From Artemia franciscana (Eukaryota; Arthropoda; Branchiopoda; Anostraca; Artemiidae), in the NCBI RefSeq assembly GCF_032884065.1, contig NC_088873.1, positions 124,001 to 188,000 of the forward strand: DNA of 64,000 nt, written 5' to 3'. The notes under the pieces are model-generated. The model saw nothing but the letters and a program-made list of their open reading frames with translations. It did not search any database and was not told the origin of the DNA. Position numbers and translations under genes: made by a program. The first letter of the stretch is position 1. Every line of letters begins with the position of its first letter. Below, in pieces: positions 1-11,625 of the stretch.

Positions 1-900
1 AGGCTTAGGTAGTGGGAAACTATACACTGTGAAAATAATTCTCCAATCAATGTTTTATTTTTTTCAATCTGATTCCTTATAAATTTTCAATAGAACAGTT
101 TGTTGGGTCAATAGGGGCTCATTAAACGTTCACTGCTATATGTGTGTGTGTTTTTTTGTTTTTTTTTTTGCTTCCACTGGAATCATTAGGAAGAAAAAGT
201 ATATTAAGAACTTAGAATATTAATTTAAGTTTGTTCGTTAAATTTTTGGATACCACATTTTATCCCTTCAAAATGTTTTGAATCATTCAAATTTAGTTTA
301 CTTTGATATTATCATTTTTTTTTAATGTTTCTTTATTGTATTAATTAAAAAACTTTTTCCACATAACAAGTTTTTCAATGAAAAGTAAATAAAAACAAAA
401 TACGTTTGAAACGTTTTCACTTTTCTTACTTTCATAAATACAAAATTATCAAAACTTTTATATGTCAATTAAACTGACAATCCTCGATATTTTTCATTTT
501 TTTTTCTGTAAAGCGTAAATTATTTTCTGGCCTTGAGAAGGCCTTGGGGGTTATCAGCCATGTTCATCTTAATTTTTGCCCGTTTTATTGTATTTATTGT
601 ATTTTCTGTTCAAGTTCCTTTTATTACCACTAAACTTCCATTTATAAACAAAAATGTCCCAAACTGCTCCATGGCTCGTTATTTGGGAGAAAACATAAAT
701 AAATATTAAATATATTTACACTTAAAATATAATCAGAATCCACTCACCAATCCCCACCCAAGTACAACCGGTCTCCATACCACCTACATTAAAAAAATCT
801 AAGAAAATCAATAAACAAACAAACATCGAGGAAACAATACTCACACCACCCAAATCTAAAAAAAAAGTAACTTCTTTCTAATTAATGAACTCCAAATAAT
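1..900. other. AT-rich intergenic stretch
   Basis: I see no coding frame, RNA gene or recognisable repeat here beyond homopolymer runs of T and A. It lies beyond the 3' end of the minus-strand LINE that begins at about 905. Confidence 0.5.
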
Positions 901-904
901 TAAT

Positions 905-3300
905 CAATATAAATGACTGAACCATTTTATAATTTATTTTAATTTAATTTAATTTTTTTTAATTCTTCTTAATAAAAATTTCTTTAACTGTTTCTTGAAA
1001 GAGCCTAGGGTACAGGACCGTCGAATCCCAACAGGAATAGAGTTCCAGGCACCCCCGACAGCAACTATCAGATTGAAGTCTGAGCGCACTGCAGGGGTGG
1101 ATGGCACCAGCACATAATCCTGGTTCCTAGTTTCATAAGGACTTACATTTCTAACAAGCTAAATTAGCCCAGAAAAACATGATGGAAGGTCTCCCTGGAA
1201 ATTTTGAAATGCAATCAAAGAGAGATGTAGCGTATGAGTATCTCTTATCTTCAGAAGTTCAACGGAAAGATGGTTGGTAGACTGCAGAACATTTGCTGAT
1301 TTCAGTTGGAGGTTATTTAAAGGTGTAAGTAAAGATGGAAATGTAGACATCCAAACTGATGAGCAGTAATATAAATAGCGGTAAATAAAAGAGAGGTATA
1401 ATAGACGAAGGATAGAGAAAGGAAAGACTCGCTTCAACTTCCGGATAATTCCAAGACCTCGAGAAGCCTTTCACCTCATCGACTCAATATACCGCTTGAA
1501 AGATAGGTTTTCATCTAGAACTACCCCAAGGAAACGAACAAACTGGTCATCTGGGCGGGATGTGGATCCCCTAGACGTTTGAAGCTCTGTCACTGTAGGC
1601 AGTTTTTGCCTATGCGAGAGAATATAAAAAGAAACGATTTTCTTACATTATAGGCTAATAAATTTGCCTCAAACTATTGATATATATTTTTTGTCATCAG
1701 TTGTAGCTTGAGGATAAGGGATGATTCATTAGGGGCTGCAGCCCCCAGGGTGCTGTCGTCGGTGAATGCAAAGAGTTCGTCATGCTAAACAGGCCATGCC
1801 AAGGCTCCAACCTCAGCATCTCCTTTCTGGCACAATTGACAGCAGAAATTAGATCGTGGGCTTCTAAATAGTCGATAGAGGTCGTTAATATATATAAGGA
1901 AAAGGGATGGCCAAAGAACTGAGCCTTGTGGCACTCCGTATTCAACTGGAACATGCTCATCAAAAGCTTCAACTGCAATGGGTCGGCCAGTTAGGAATGA
2001 AAAAACCAGGACAGACCTTCTCCAAGAACACCATGATACGACAGCTTACCAAGAAGGATCTCGTGTGTAAGGCTGTCGAAAGCTTTCTTCGCATCAAGGA
2101 ATATTGCCACAGGGATAAGGCCGGAGTCTAGAGATTGTCCTATAGAATGAAGCATATTACGTGCGTGTTCTATTGAGCACTACTCCCGAAAGCCCAAATG
2201 ATGCTGATGAAAACACTTCTTCGCATCCAGGAAAATCAGCAGACGCTTTAGCATAGACTTTCCGAATATTTTAGAAAAAATAGACAGAAGAGATATAGGC
2301 CTATAATTACCCGGGTCCTCCTGGTCACTTCCTTTAAATAGTGCTTAACCAAGTGGCACAGTGGTGGAATAATTGACGGAAGAATTTGTTAATTAATTTA
2401 ACAGGAATTTGGTTGAATCCAGCTGAAGAATTTTTTAACGATTAAATTATTACTATCAGTTCCTGCTCAGTAACTGACTCAAGAACCATTGACTTTGCGC
2501 AGGAAGGACCGAGGAACTGCTTCCAGGATCCTGAACTAGAAGAAGGAACCTCACCTAACGCTGTTGTTTTCCCGACCGCAAAAATATTTGATCATCTGAT
2601 GTCGCACTTGGTCTTCATCCGAGAAAAGTTGTTTCTAAATATTAAGAGATTTAGGGAGCTTTCGAGGACTTGCTGATGGCTGAATTACTTTCTTAATTAC
2701 ATCCCAAGTTTTCTTAATGCCTTTGGCGCAATCCGCAAACCTTCGGGAAAAATATGTAATTTCAGCTTTTCGCATCAGCGTTTTAGGCATGTTCCGGTAA
2801 AGTTTCAAAGCTTCTCATTTAACATTGCTCGGTCTATTCCTATAGTCCATTCAAAGGCTGTTTCCTCTTTATTGATTTCAGTGTTCCAGCCGGACCCCAT
2901 GGGGCTATGGGGCTCGATCTTTTAGAAAGAATTGGCTGGTGTATTAGGCGATGCTGTATAAATTGCTCATTTACTGTTTCATAAAAAGGTCAAATATCTT
3001 ACTATAATTTTCTAAGCTCACCCTCTCAGGTATGGCAAACTCCCATGACGTAGCACATAAATCATCTTTGAGCTTTTCCACGTTTGCTGGTGTATATCAG
3101 AATTTTGGTTTGTTATCAGGGGCTATTTGGCAGGCAAGCCGAGAGATTGGAAGTAAAATTCTACTGGAAAATGATCCGATGTAGCACTTCACTCCTTACA
3201 GAATGTATAGATGAGAACACATTGTCAATTAAGTTTGCAGATTAGTTCGAAATTCGTATAGGGATATTTATACAGGGAGTTAGCCCCAGACAAGATTACT
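905..3300 (-). pseudogene. CR1/Jockey-like LINE, decayed endonuclease-RT polyprotein
   Basis: Read on the minus strand, pieces in several frames give the order expected of a non-LTR retrotransposon ORF2. The end of an APE-type endonuclease (ANLIDNVFSS, then ATSDHFPVEF with the SDH catalytic triplet) lies near 3150-3260. A linker with a KKTWDVIKKVI-like segment is near 2690-2760. RT block YRPISLLSIFSKIF is near 2270-2310 and block IFLDAKKAFDSL near 2060-2100. EYGVPQGSVLWPSLFLIYIN is near 1890-1950, followed by the catalytic box FTDDSTL near 1755. The C-terminal tail (WNSIPVGIRR, then SFKKQLKKFLL) is near 970-1060. Stops and frameshifts interrupt every segment and the 5' end is missing, so the copy is dead. 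The catalytic box has T where most families have A. CR1-like assignment follows from the SDH endonuclease and the tail; the exact clade is uncertain. Confidence 0.85.
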
Positions 3301-3711
3301 AGTGTCAGTATATCACAAGCCTGACTCGATAACGTTTATCGAAAAATTATTTATCGATAAGAAAATCCTGTTGTAGAGGCCGTAATGGCTTCAGTTATGT
3401 AGAATATTAAAAGTCTCACACAATACATATACAAATAATACTCCTTTTCATCCAACCAAAATTATTTATTAACAATATTAACAAGGACTTTTCACCAAAA
3501 TTACAATTCATCGCCGATATTTTTAAGTAGCCTATATTCAAATTTTATCCAAAATTGAAACTGCAAAATTAAACGTAGGACGGTACTAGTGAACGTACAA
3601 TTATTGATTTACACATTTTAAAAGCAATTAACCAGGGATTTAAAGGATCAGTACCTCAAATTATATCTTGTTTAGGCCTGGGTATGACTTGAAAAACTAT
3701 AAAAAAAACAA
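3301..3711. other. unassigned stretch upstream of LINE
   Basis: This is AT-rich with no open frame of note. It may be old flanking DNA or an unrecognisable 5' part of the adjacent LINE; nothing specific supports either. Confidence 0.3.
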
Positions 3712-3985
3712 AAAAAACGAGCTTTCAACTGAAAGCAAGTAACTGGTTAGGAACCTATTTGAACGAAATATTCTTTGTATGAAGGGAGTTGTCTGGTCCT
3801 TGCTCCCTACTCTTTACTGTGAAGTCTGGCTTTTTAAGATTTTTCAAAGCACTAAAAAACTTTTGTTTAATGAAATTTAATGAACAGAGTGTTTAGAAGG
3901 GGGTAATCCCCCCTTATATACGGAGTAATTTATATTTATTTTAAGTTTTAAACTTGCTCCTTACTTTAGTCGAAAAACCTTTTCT
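3712..3985. repeat. family-H hairpin repeat, degenerate copy
   Basis: The left arm contains caactgaaagcaag and tgaagggagttgt. The right arm contains the inverted partners (tatatacggagtaattt, ttttaagttttaaa, gctccttacttt). The arms match the family best seen at 31024-31322 but are strongly diverged. Confidence 0.55.
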
Positions 3986-4084
3986 ATTCGTTTAATTACA
4001 TATCATGAAACTGTAAAGTTTTATGAATACAATACTTTTGGTATCGCAGAAAAAAACTATCAATATTTCAATGATTTCTCTTTG

Positions 4085-4660
4085 GATCTTGATGGATAAT
4101 CAAACAGTTTGTGGTAGCGAACTGTAAGTGAGGAGCAGCCGGGCTCAATAGTAACCGAAACTCTAAAAAACGGAATTTTGATACCAATAGATATATCAAA
4201 AGAATTGCCTTATTATGCTGATTTCAAATGTACAACTTCCATTAAGTTTAGCTTACTCATCAAGAGCTACGAACCTAAGAAAAATCGTCTGCGAAAAAAA
4301 GAAAAAAGACCTCCTAAAAGTCATAGAATTTTAATAAAAAAAAACACATCATCAGATTCAGCGTATCAAAGAACCCTATTGTAGAGGTTTCCAGCTTATA
4401 TCTGCAAAAATTTGGAATTTTGTATTTTTTTTTTTTTTGCCAGAAGAAAGATCATGGATGCGTGTTTATTTGGTTTTTTTTCCCTAGGGGAGATCGTATT
4501 GACTCAGTGGGCCTAGAACGTCGGGAGATGGTAAATTCTAGTTCTAGCGCCCTTTCTAAGCAACCAAAAAATTAAAAAAGCCCCTTGAGAAAGGTTTTTA
4601 AATAATAAAATTTGCCCATTGTTTTTTTTTTATTGGGAAGTATGCATATATTTTTTGGGT
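4085..4660 (-). repeat. family-B dispersed repeat, reverse orientation
   Basis: The copy begins at a terminal hairpin (4105-4124, stem cagtttgt/gcgaactg) and runs through the family landmarks in reverse: gctcaatagtaaccgaaact, the 'cagattcagcgtatcaaa' motif near 4360, and the 'tcgtattgac' segment near 4500. The same order occurs in forward orientation at 32060-32770 and 46300-46870. The frame 4145-4382 is open and shares a peptide-like pattern (TLKNG, SKE, YADFK) with other copies, but I do not regard it as a gene. Confidence 0.7.
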
Positions 4661-4935
4661 GGGAGGGGATGACGAACTTTTTGCTGGGATAATCTTCCAT
4701 GGAGAGGGAAGTTTCCAGGGGGTGAACTTTTCAGAGGGAATTTTAAACTGGGTGAATTTGCCAGAATTCTTAAACAAAATTTCTATATATGTCTTGCTTT
4801 CTCTTTATCGATTTAATTTTACGCTTGGAGATGTTAAATTGTCCGGGGTGAATTTTCAGAATTGATATTGTCCAGAAGATATTTCTATGGGGAGGAGGAT
4901 TTTTCAGTGAAGGTGGATCTAGGTATCCTGGCCTT
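4655..4935. repeat. G-rich degenerate spacer between B and H repeats
   Basis: This stretch is made of short variations on ggggaattttc and gaagg. The same low-complexity spacer type (often as the complement, gaaaattcccc) recurs next to H and B repeats at about 6680-7160, 27920-28020, 31960-32060, 57050-57230 and 57540-57690. The open frames here are by-products of that composition. Confidence 0.5.
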
Positions 4936-4944
4936 ATTTAAAAA

Positions 4945-5305
4945 ACGATCAGAAATTAGAAAAAAAAAACGAGTTTTTTCAACTGAAAGTAAGGAGCAAT
5001 ATTTAACCATAAAACGAACAGAAATCCTTACGTATATGAGGGGGGTTGTTCCCTCCTCAACACCATTCTCTTTACAATAAAGTTTAAATTTTGTCCGAAT
5101 TCTTCAAAAACGACTTCTGAAACACAAGGGTCGTTTAATTAGAACAATAAGTAACTTTTTTAAAGTGCCGAAAAACTGCAGTGCGAAGAGTGAAGTGTTG
5201 AGGAAGGGCAACCCCCCTCATATACGTAATAATTTCTGTCCGTTTTAAGTTTGAATGTTGCTCCTTATTTTCAGTTGAAAAAAGTTGTTTTTTTTTCTTT
5301 ATTTG
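4945..5305. repeat. family-H hairpin repeat
   Basis: The left arm (caactgaaagtaaggagcaa, aaaacgaacagaaat, ccctcctcaacacc) pairs with the right arm (gtgttgaggaagggcaa, aatttctgtccgttttaag, gttgctccttattttcag) around a roughly 120 bp centre. The arms are imperfect complements, so the copy could form a long imperfect hairpin. Confidence 0.75.
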
Positions 5306-5340
5306 ATGAAGCTTAGAGACTTCATGAACATTTTTACATG

Positions 5341-5675
5341 GTAGAGCCGGCCTTGGAGTATGTGTTTATGCAAGATGTTCCCAAGTGATATCACGATGCA
5401 TGTTCGTCACATTTTCGCAGTCTGCTCTTACCAGCAAGGGGACCCCTCTGGCTCTGGCAACCTCCTATTTCATCTACATGGTAGAGCCAGCCTTGGAGTA
5501 GGTGTTTATACAAGATGTTCCCAAGTGATATCAGGAATTATGTTCGTCCCATTTTCGCAGTCTGCTCTTACCAGCAAGGGGACCCCTCTGGCTCTGGCAC
5601 CCTCCTAGTTCATCTACATGGTAGAGCCTGCCTTGGAATAGGTGTTTGTACAAGATTTTTCCAAGTGATAGATCT
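5341..5675. repeat. 140-bp tandem repeat, about 2.4 units
   Basis: Units begin with gtagagccggccttgg at 5341, 5481 and 5621, giving an exact 140 bp period. They share tacaagatgttcccaagtga and cagtctgctcttaccagc. The third unit breaks off near 5672. A 5360-5608 frame is open through two units, but the unit is not a multiple of three and the frame has no recognisable protein. Confidence 0.85.
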
Positions 5676-6325
5676 TAGGCGAATTTAAGGAAAGTAAAAT
5701 AAGCCAAAGGGTCATTATAGGGTGAATCAAGGGGATGTGAAGATAGAAAGATTTAGCTCGAACGTTCTTGATGAACTAATCTTTCCTTTACACGCCAATA
5801 GATAAATAATGGTTTCTCAAATGGCAATGAACAAAACAAAACTAAAGCAAATACAAAATTATTATATTCAAAACCACATTAAGCTGCCTTTGTTGAGATA
5901 AAGCCGGGAGCTCAATTAAGCAAAACTACAATATCATCCAATTTAACAAATTATCAAAATATACCAGGCTTGGTCATCTAATTTAGCTACAATGCGAAAA
6001 TGAAAGTTGTTTCTCTCTCAAGCATGTGACACATTCTCAAGTCATATCGTATGTCAAACTTATCGTCCTTGGTTCATATGATTTTCAACACTTATTTGAG
6101 AAGAAAAAAGATTGACGATAAAACTATTATTTGACTCATCGTTATTTGACTTTTTTTCTGGCTTTCTCCCTTTATTATGCAAAAAAAAGCTGGTCCACAT
6201 AGTAACGGATGAGGTATTCAAATTCTTTACAAAGTCCGATAACATTACTGTGACGGTAATTCAAGAGGTGTTATTTCACACTTTGTCTAAGGGGTATGCA
6301 CAACCCACTCTATTAAGAAATTAAA
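5676..6325. other. unassigned AT-rich stretch
   Basis: No domain, RNA or repeat was recognised. Overlapping short frames on both strands near 6060-6324 are mutual shadows without protein-like features. Confidence 0.4.
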
Positions 6326-6655
6326 AATAAGTTTTTCAGCCGATAATAAGGAGCAACATTAAATTTAGTGCGTGCAGATATTATTCCATATGTGAGGGGG
6401 ACTGCTCTCTCGCTACACTCGTTAAGCTGAAGTTTTTTAGTACACTGACAAACCTTCGTATTCCAATTAAACAGCCTTTGTGCTTCAGGAGTCGTTCCTA
6501 CAAAAATAAAAAAGGTCAAAATTCAGTGTAAAGGGGAGGGTTTGAGGAAGAAGCATTCCCCCTCATATACAGAATAATTTCTACTCGTTTTAAGTTTTGA
6601 TGTTGCTTTTCATTTTAAGTTAAAAAAAAAACTTGTTTTTTATTTAATTTCTGAG
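6326..6655. repeat. family-H hairpin repeat, diverged
   Basis: Left arm landmarks are tttttcagccgataataagg and gcaacattaaattta. Right arm landmarks are ccccctcatatacagaataa and ctcgttttaagttttgatgt. The centre contains a 100 bp unpaired segment. Confidence 0.65.
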
Positions 6656-7160
6656 CGTCTTCAGATAATGCTGGGAAATCCGTAAAAAATTTCCTCATCC
6701 CGTGAAAGCCTTCTCCGGTGGAATATTCTCCGTGTAAATTTTTCTCGAGTAGAATACTTCCACAAATTTCCCCCATACAATACCCTCCCCCTCACTGAAA
6801 ATTCCTACCGGAAAATTTCCTGCAGACAACTCACCCAGAAAATTCTCCCTCTCCATCCATACAAATATTTTTCTTGGAACCATCCCCCCCTCCAATGGAA
6901 AGATCCTCCTACACAAAATGTACTCCCCCACGGAAGAATCCCCCAGACAATTCCCTCTCGGCTAAAAATTTTCCCTGGACGATTACCCCAGAATTTTTTC
7001 TCCAGAAGTAAAATTGAGTAGCCATAGAGAATTTAAGAATAATAATAAAACAAATTCCATATGTGAATTCTAGCAAATTGCCCCGATGTTCTCTGGAAAA
7101 TTTCTGCTTTAGGCTTTCCTCACTTAAAATTTCGATCTCCCCACAGAAAATTCCCCTGAA
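6656..7160. repeat. pyrimidine/A-rich degenerate spacer
   Basis: This consists of dozens of variants of gaaaattccc / aaatttcctc. It matches the low-complexity spacer beside other H and B repeats. The minus-strand frames at 6695-7241 follow from this composition and are not supported as genes. Confidence 0.5.
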
Positions 7161-7169
7161 AAAATTTCC

Positions 7170-7398
7170 ACCTATTTTTTCAATAACAAATGCTACACGT
7201 AGACACTGGGTAAATTGCATAACATACAGCCTTCTCTCCATGGATTCCGAGGGGTCATGTCATTCCAAGAAGCATAGCTATTGAACCTTTCAAATATGCT
7301 GAACAAATGGCCATCCTAATAATTTGATCGGATGTCTTTGGGGAACAGAGTGTAGGAGGAGGGCAAGTTAACCTCCTTATTTTTTGGTCACTTCCTAA
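7170..7398 (+). repeat. family-B 5' segment, partial
   Basis: Shares gaggggtcatgtcatt, a diverged form of the 'gctgaacaaaatggc' motif, a gatcgga-type segment and ttttttggtcactt with the fuller copies at 10050-10985 and 32060-32770. It stops where the 117-bp array begins. Confidence 0.55.
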
Positions 7399-7865
7399 GT
7401 TGTCAAAAAGACGAATAAAAACATTTCAGCAACGCCTATGGGTATTAAGTATAAAATTTTAAATTATGCTGAGGTGAACTTTGACCTACGTAAAAAGACA
7501 TTTTTCGTTTCCATGCTGTCAAAAGGGCTTACCTGCAATATATCAGAAATGACTAAGGATGTTAAGATGAAACTTTCAGAGAGTGTTGAGGGGGATGTTG
7601 AACTGAAATAAAAGACACTAGGTGTATCCAGGTTGTCAAAAGGGTATATCTGGAATAAATCAGGAAAGGCTAAGGGTATCAAGTTGGAACTAGCAAGGAA
7701 TGTTAAGGAACATGTTGAGCTAATCAAAAGACAATAAGTACATCAAGGTTGTCGAAAGGGCGCATCTGCGATTTCTCAAGAACGACTAACGATATTCCGT
7801 TAAAGTTTTCTGGAGAATGTTAGTATTGTAAATTGACCTTTCAACTAAGCTAAACAAAACGGCCA
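7399..7865. repeat. 116-117 bp degenerate tandem array, 4 units
   Basis: The anchor gttgtcaaaa (or gctgtc, gttgtcg) occurs at 7399, 7515, 7632 and 7748. Each is followed by a purine-rich stretch with 'agaaatgactaaggatgtt'-like text. The spacing is 116, 117 and 116 bp. The period is close to 117 = 39 x 3, so the minus-strand frame 7464-7727 stays open through two units without looking like a protein. Confidence 0.6.
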
Positions 7866-8069
7866 TATCAAAATTTTGTTCAGACAACCTTTAATTTCCA
7901 TTCAAATAAGCACTCTGCCGATCTTCCAGGACCACCGATAGCCCAAGCACTTTAGAAATTGCACCAAAGTGTCATTTTTAATTCCATGTGGCACTTTCAT
8001 ATGGTGGAATTTACAAACAGCACGTAGATATGAGCAATAGATTTTAAATTAGCCATTGAACATATCCCG
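7866..8069. other. unassigned stretch before RTE element
   Basis: Contains a weak family-B-like piece near 7850-7945 (ggccatatcaaaattttg, aggaccaccg) and nothing else recognisable. Confidence 0.35.
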
Positions 8070-9608
8070 GGAAGTTATGATGGTGATAGATCACAGGATG
8101 AGAATTTGAAAGAAACTTTCCAGGAACAGTTGAATACTAAACTTGAGAGTTTAAAATTTGACAATGTGGAAGATGGTTAGAATAATTTTAGAAAAGCAAT
8201 TTGTGAAGTTGCTGATGGTGTCTTAGAGAAGTAAATTAAGACTGCAGCTAGGACTATCAGTGAAAAAGCCTTATGTTTAATAGAGAGGAGAAGGGTTTTT
8301 TTTTAGAATTATCTGACTGATAGATTATATGAAAACCAAAGTAATATAAAGAAGTGGAGAAAGTATTAAAATATGAACTAAGGAGGTGTGAAGTGGAGGC
8401 CATGGATAATATTGCCGAGGATGTGAAAGATGCAGCTAGACGGCACAATAGTAAAATATTGTACTGCCTTGTTAATAAATTGAGAGGGAGCGGTCAATCC
8501 AGACCTGGCCTAGTTAAATATAGGAACGGGGCCACAATTAGTGATAAAGAAAGAGTTAAAGATTATTTTGAGAGTATGCTAAACCGAGATACAGTTGACG
8601 GAAAAGATATGGAGGAAAATGAAAAAGTTCGTGAAACCTTGGATGTGAAGGAATATTTGTTTTGTGAAGAAAAATTAGCTACTGTAAAAAAAGAACTAAA
8701 AAAAAGTAAGAAATAATATGGTATACCAGACAAATATATTAAAGTGATAAGTGCTATGTGCGAAAATAATACTGCTGCGGTTAAGGCAGAAAATGACGTT
8801 AGCTGCAGGTTTTGTATTAAATCAGGAGTTAAGCAGGGTTGTGTTCTATCCCCCTTTATATAGATCATTTTGATGGAATTTGTCTTAAGGAGCACAGGAA
8901 AGGCAATGAGAGACTGCGGAATCAAATGGGGAGGAAAAACACTCCTGGACTTAGATTATGCTGATGATTTAAGCATCCGAGATGAAAGTGTAAGCAAAAC
9001 AAATGAACTCTTAGAGGTTTTGTGAGTTCAGGGTGTTAGAATAGGTTAGAAAATTAATATTAAAAAGACTAAGTCACTAAGGCTTGGAATACGTGATCAT
9101 GAAAAGGTGACGTTGGGCAAGGAGCAGATTGATGAGGTGGGCAGCTTCATTTTCCTTGGTAGATCTATTAGTAAAGACGGTGGGAGCAGCGAAGATTTTA
9201 ACAGTAGAATAGCCAAGGCTCAGGGTGTTTTTTCACAATTAGAAAAAAGCTTGGAAGAATAGGAAGATAAGTCTGCAAACCAGTATTAGAATATTGGAAG
9301 CTACAGTGATCAAATACGGCTCTGAAGCACTGGTAATCCGAAAAGCAGATGAAGATTTACTAGATATTTTCCATAGAAATTGCCTATGGATTGTTCTGGG
9401 TACCCGGATAACTGACAGCATTTCAAGCAGTGGGCTGTACGAAAAATTTGGTTCAATCTCGCTTTCTAGTGCTATAATGAAAGAAAAGTTGAGATGGCTA
9501 GGGCACATTCTGCTGATGAAGGATGACAGATTGCTGAAGATTGTCCTTTTCGGCCAACCGTGTAGGGCTAAGCGGAAAGTACGTCGTCCTCGTCTGGGGT
9601 GGGAGCCA
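8070..9608 (+). pseudogene. RTE-like LINE ORF2, internally deleted copy
   Basis: Pieces of a non-LTR reverse transcriptase of the RTE/BovB kind can be read in order. First comes a leading segment (8080-8340), then a 120-codon open stretch 8354-8716 including NGATISDKERVKD and FESMLNRDTVDGKDME. An abrupt jump at about 8717 lands in YGIPDKYIKVISAMCEN, so the central RT fingers are deleted. Then come IKSGVKQGCVLSPF, the catalytic LDYADDL (8954-8971), and the thumb with VGSFIFLG and KDGGSSEDFNSR. The C-terminal ADEDLLDIFHRNCL and MKEKLRWLGH segment (9294-9605) ends at RRPRLGWE. Several stops and frameshifts are present. The family normally copies its RNA by target-primed reverse transcription; this copy cannot. 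A second copy lies at 11105-13360. Confidence 0.88.
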
Positions 9609-9735
9609 CGGGGCCACAATTAGTGATAAGAAAAGAGTTAAAGACGGATGGGTGGAACATTTTGAGAGTGTGCCAAACCGAGATACAGTTGCAGGAAAAG
9701 ATATGGAGGGAAATGAACTGCCACTCCTTAAAACC
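9609..9735 (+). pseudogene. RTE ORF2 fragment fused downstream
   Basis: The text GATISDKKRVKDGWVEHFES, then RDTVAGKDMEGNE, repeats an upstream part of the same ORF2 (8530-8625). Here it follows directly on the C-terminal RPRLGW segment. It is therefore a second, partial copy or a rearranged duplicate, and even retains WVEHF, which the first copy lost. Confidence 0.8.
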
Positions 9736-9945
9736 TCCATTTTAACGCTAAGGTATGATTATTTGTCGCAACTCTACTTTTCAAGTAATAGAAAACTGTC
9801 GCTTAAAAAGCAAGTGGTTAGGAGTGTCTCATTTCACACAAGGAGACAAACCCCCTTATATACGTAATAATTTCTGCTCGTTTTCAGTTTCAATGTCGCT
9901 CCTTATTTTCAGTTAAAGAACTTTTTTATTTGATTTTTGATCGTT
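9736..9945. repeat. family-H right half
   Basis: Only right-arm landmarks are strong (ccccttatatacgtaataat, tctgctcgttttcagtttca, tgtcgctccttattttcag). A left-arm partner is missing, apparently lost at the junction with the RTE fragment. Confidence 0.6.
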
Positions 9946-10049
9946 TTCCAAATAATGTTGGGATATCCATGAGGCACAAAATGGTGCATACGATTTGTGA
10001 AGGCTGTGTGGCAAAAATGATTCACCGATTTCCCTTATATTACCAAAAC

Positions 10050-10985
10050 TTTGTAGCTTACAGCCTTTTCCCATGGATTATGGAGGGTCATGTCATCACC
10101 AAAAGTATAGCTATTGGACCTTTGAACTGATCGAACAAATTGCCTATCTCGAAATATTGGTTGGACGATTTTGGGGAAGGGTATCGGTAGGAGGGTGCTA
10201 GATACCCTCAATTCTTCTTGGTCTCTTATAAAGTGCACTAGAACTTTTAAATTCCGTTCGAATGATCCCTCTACAGAACCTCTAAGACCATTTGTTCGAT
10301 GCGATTCCTCTGTAAAAATAATCCTTTAATTTCCCTTACATCACCATAACTCGTAACTTATATCACTTTCCCCAGGGACTATGGATGGTCACATCATCAC
10401 CAAAACATATTTATTTGAACTTTGACCTATGCTGAATAAAGTGGCTATCTCAAGGTTTTGGCTTGGTCAATCCAGGGGGGAGGAAAAACTGCCCCCAATA
10501 TTTTTGTCACTTAAAAAGTGCACTGGAACCTATAATTTAGCTTCTAATGAGCCACCTGCTGGTCTTCTAGGACCATTGGTTCGATATGATCACCACTGGG
10601 GAAAAAACAAATAAACACGCACCCGTGATCTAAACATAGAAGATTCGCATCCAGAATACAAATTTTGACATTTTTTGCGGATAGAGGCTTGAAACCACTG
10701 CAATAGGAGTCTTTGATACGCTGAATCTTGTGCAGTAATCTTTGATGAGATTCCTTGATTGGTAGGGAGTGCTCCCCCCTCCTTTTTCAAAAATAAGGTA
10801 AACTTTCTAAGGCCCGTATCTTTTGATGGGTAACACTAAACTTAATGAATGCCATATATTTGGAATCAGCATAATATTTTCTTTTGGTGCATCTGATTAT
10901 ATAAAAAAAATCAATTTTTTAGAGACTCTGTTACTATTGAGCCGCGTCCCTCCTTACTACATTTCGTTACCACGAACTGTTTGAT
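10050..10985 (+). repeat. family-B repeat with internal duplication of its front half
   Basis: The front segment (ggattatggagggtcatgtc ... gcactagaac ... ctaagaccatttg) is present twice, at about 10075-10300 and 10378-10590. The single back half follows: gatacgctgaatcttg, then ccgtatcttttgatgggta, then the terminal hairpin near 10960-10980 (tttcgttaccacgaactg). Short frames here are not genes. Confidence 0.7.
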
Positions 10986-11617
10986 ATAGAGACAATTAAG
11001 AAATTTCTTTTTTAATTCTTGTCACGGGATATGCGCAAAAGAATAAAAATAAAACAGTGATTTGATTGAAAAATCCGGACATTTTGGCAGGGCCTAAATG
11101 AATCTTAAGGGCTGACCACCCAAGACCCTATGATTACTTTTGCCCCCGTAGCTATTATCGTATTGTAGCATATATCGTATTGTAGCGATAGACGGTTGGG
11201 AAAAAGGACAATCTTGGGCAATCTGTCATCCTTCACCCGGAAAACATGCACTAGCCATCTCAACCTTTCTTTGATTATAGCCCTAGAAAGCGGGATTGAA
11301 CTATATTTTTCGTACAGCCTGCTGTTTGAAATACCGTCAGTCAGCCGGATACCTAGAACAATTCGTAGGCAATTTCTCTGGAAAACATCTAGTAAATCTT
11401 CATCCGCTTTTCGGAGCGCCCATGCTTCAGACTCATATTTGACCACTGTCATCACCTGTACCTTCCAATATTCGAATCTTGGTTTGCGAACTTATCTTCC
11501 TGTTCACCTAACGTTTTTTAGCTGTGAAAAAAAAAATCCTGAGCCTTGGCTATTCTACTTTTAACATTTTCACTGCTCCCACCGTCTTGAATAACAATAC
11601 TACCAAGGTAAGTGAAG

Positions 11618-11625
11618 CTGCCCAC
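11618..11625. repeat. 8-bp target-site duplication, left
   Basis: ctgcccac immediately precedes the hAT left terminus and is repeated exactly at 13289-13296. In the uninterrupted RTE copy the same place reads gtgggcag once (about 9137-9144), its reverse complement, which confirms that the duplication arose by insertion. Confidence 0.93.

Noticed and set aside
1907..2131. 74-codon plus-strand frame
   Set aside because: Complement of the minus-strand LINE RT region (LDAKKAFDSL to VPQGS).
6695..7284. Overlapping frames of 78, 110 and 73 codons
   Set aside because: Composition follows the gaaaattccc spacer; frames on both strands are equally open and no domain is present.
9239..9619. 126-codon minus-strand frame
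   Set aside because: Antisense of the RTE C-terminal segment, which has family motifs on the plus strand.
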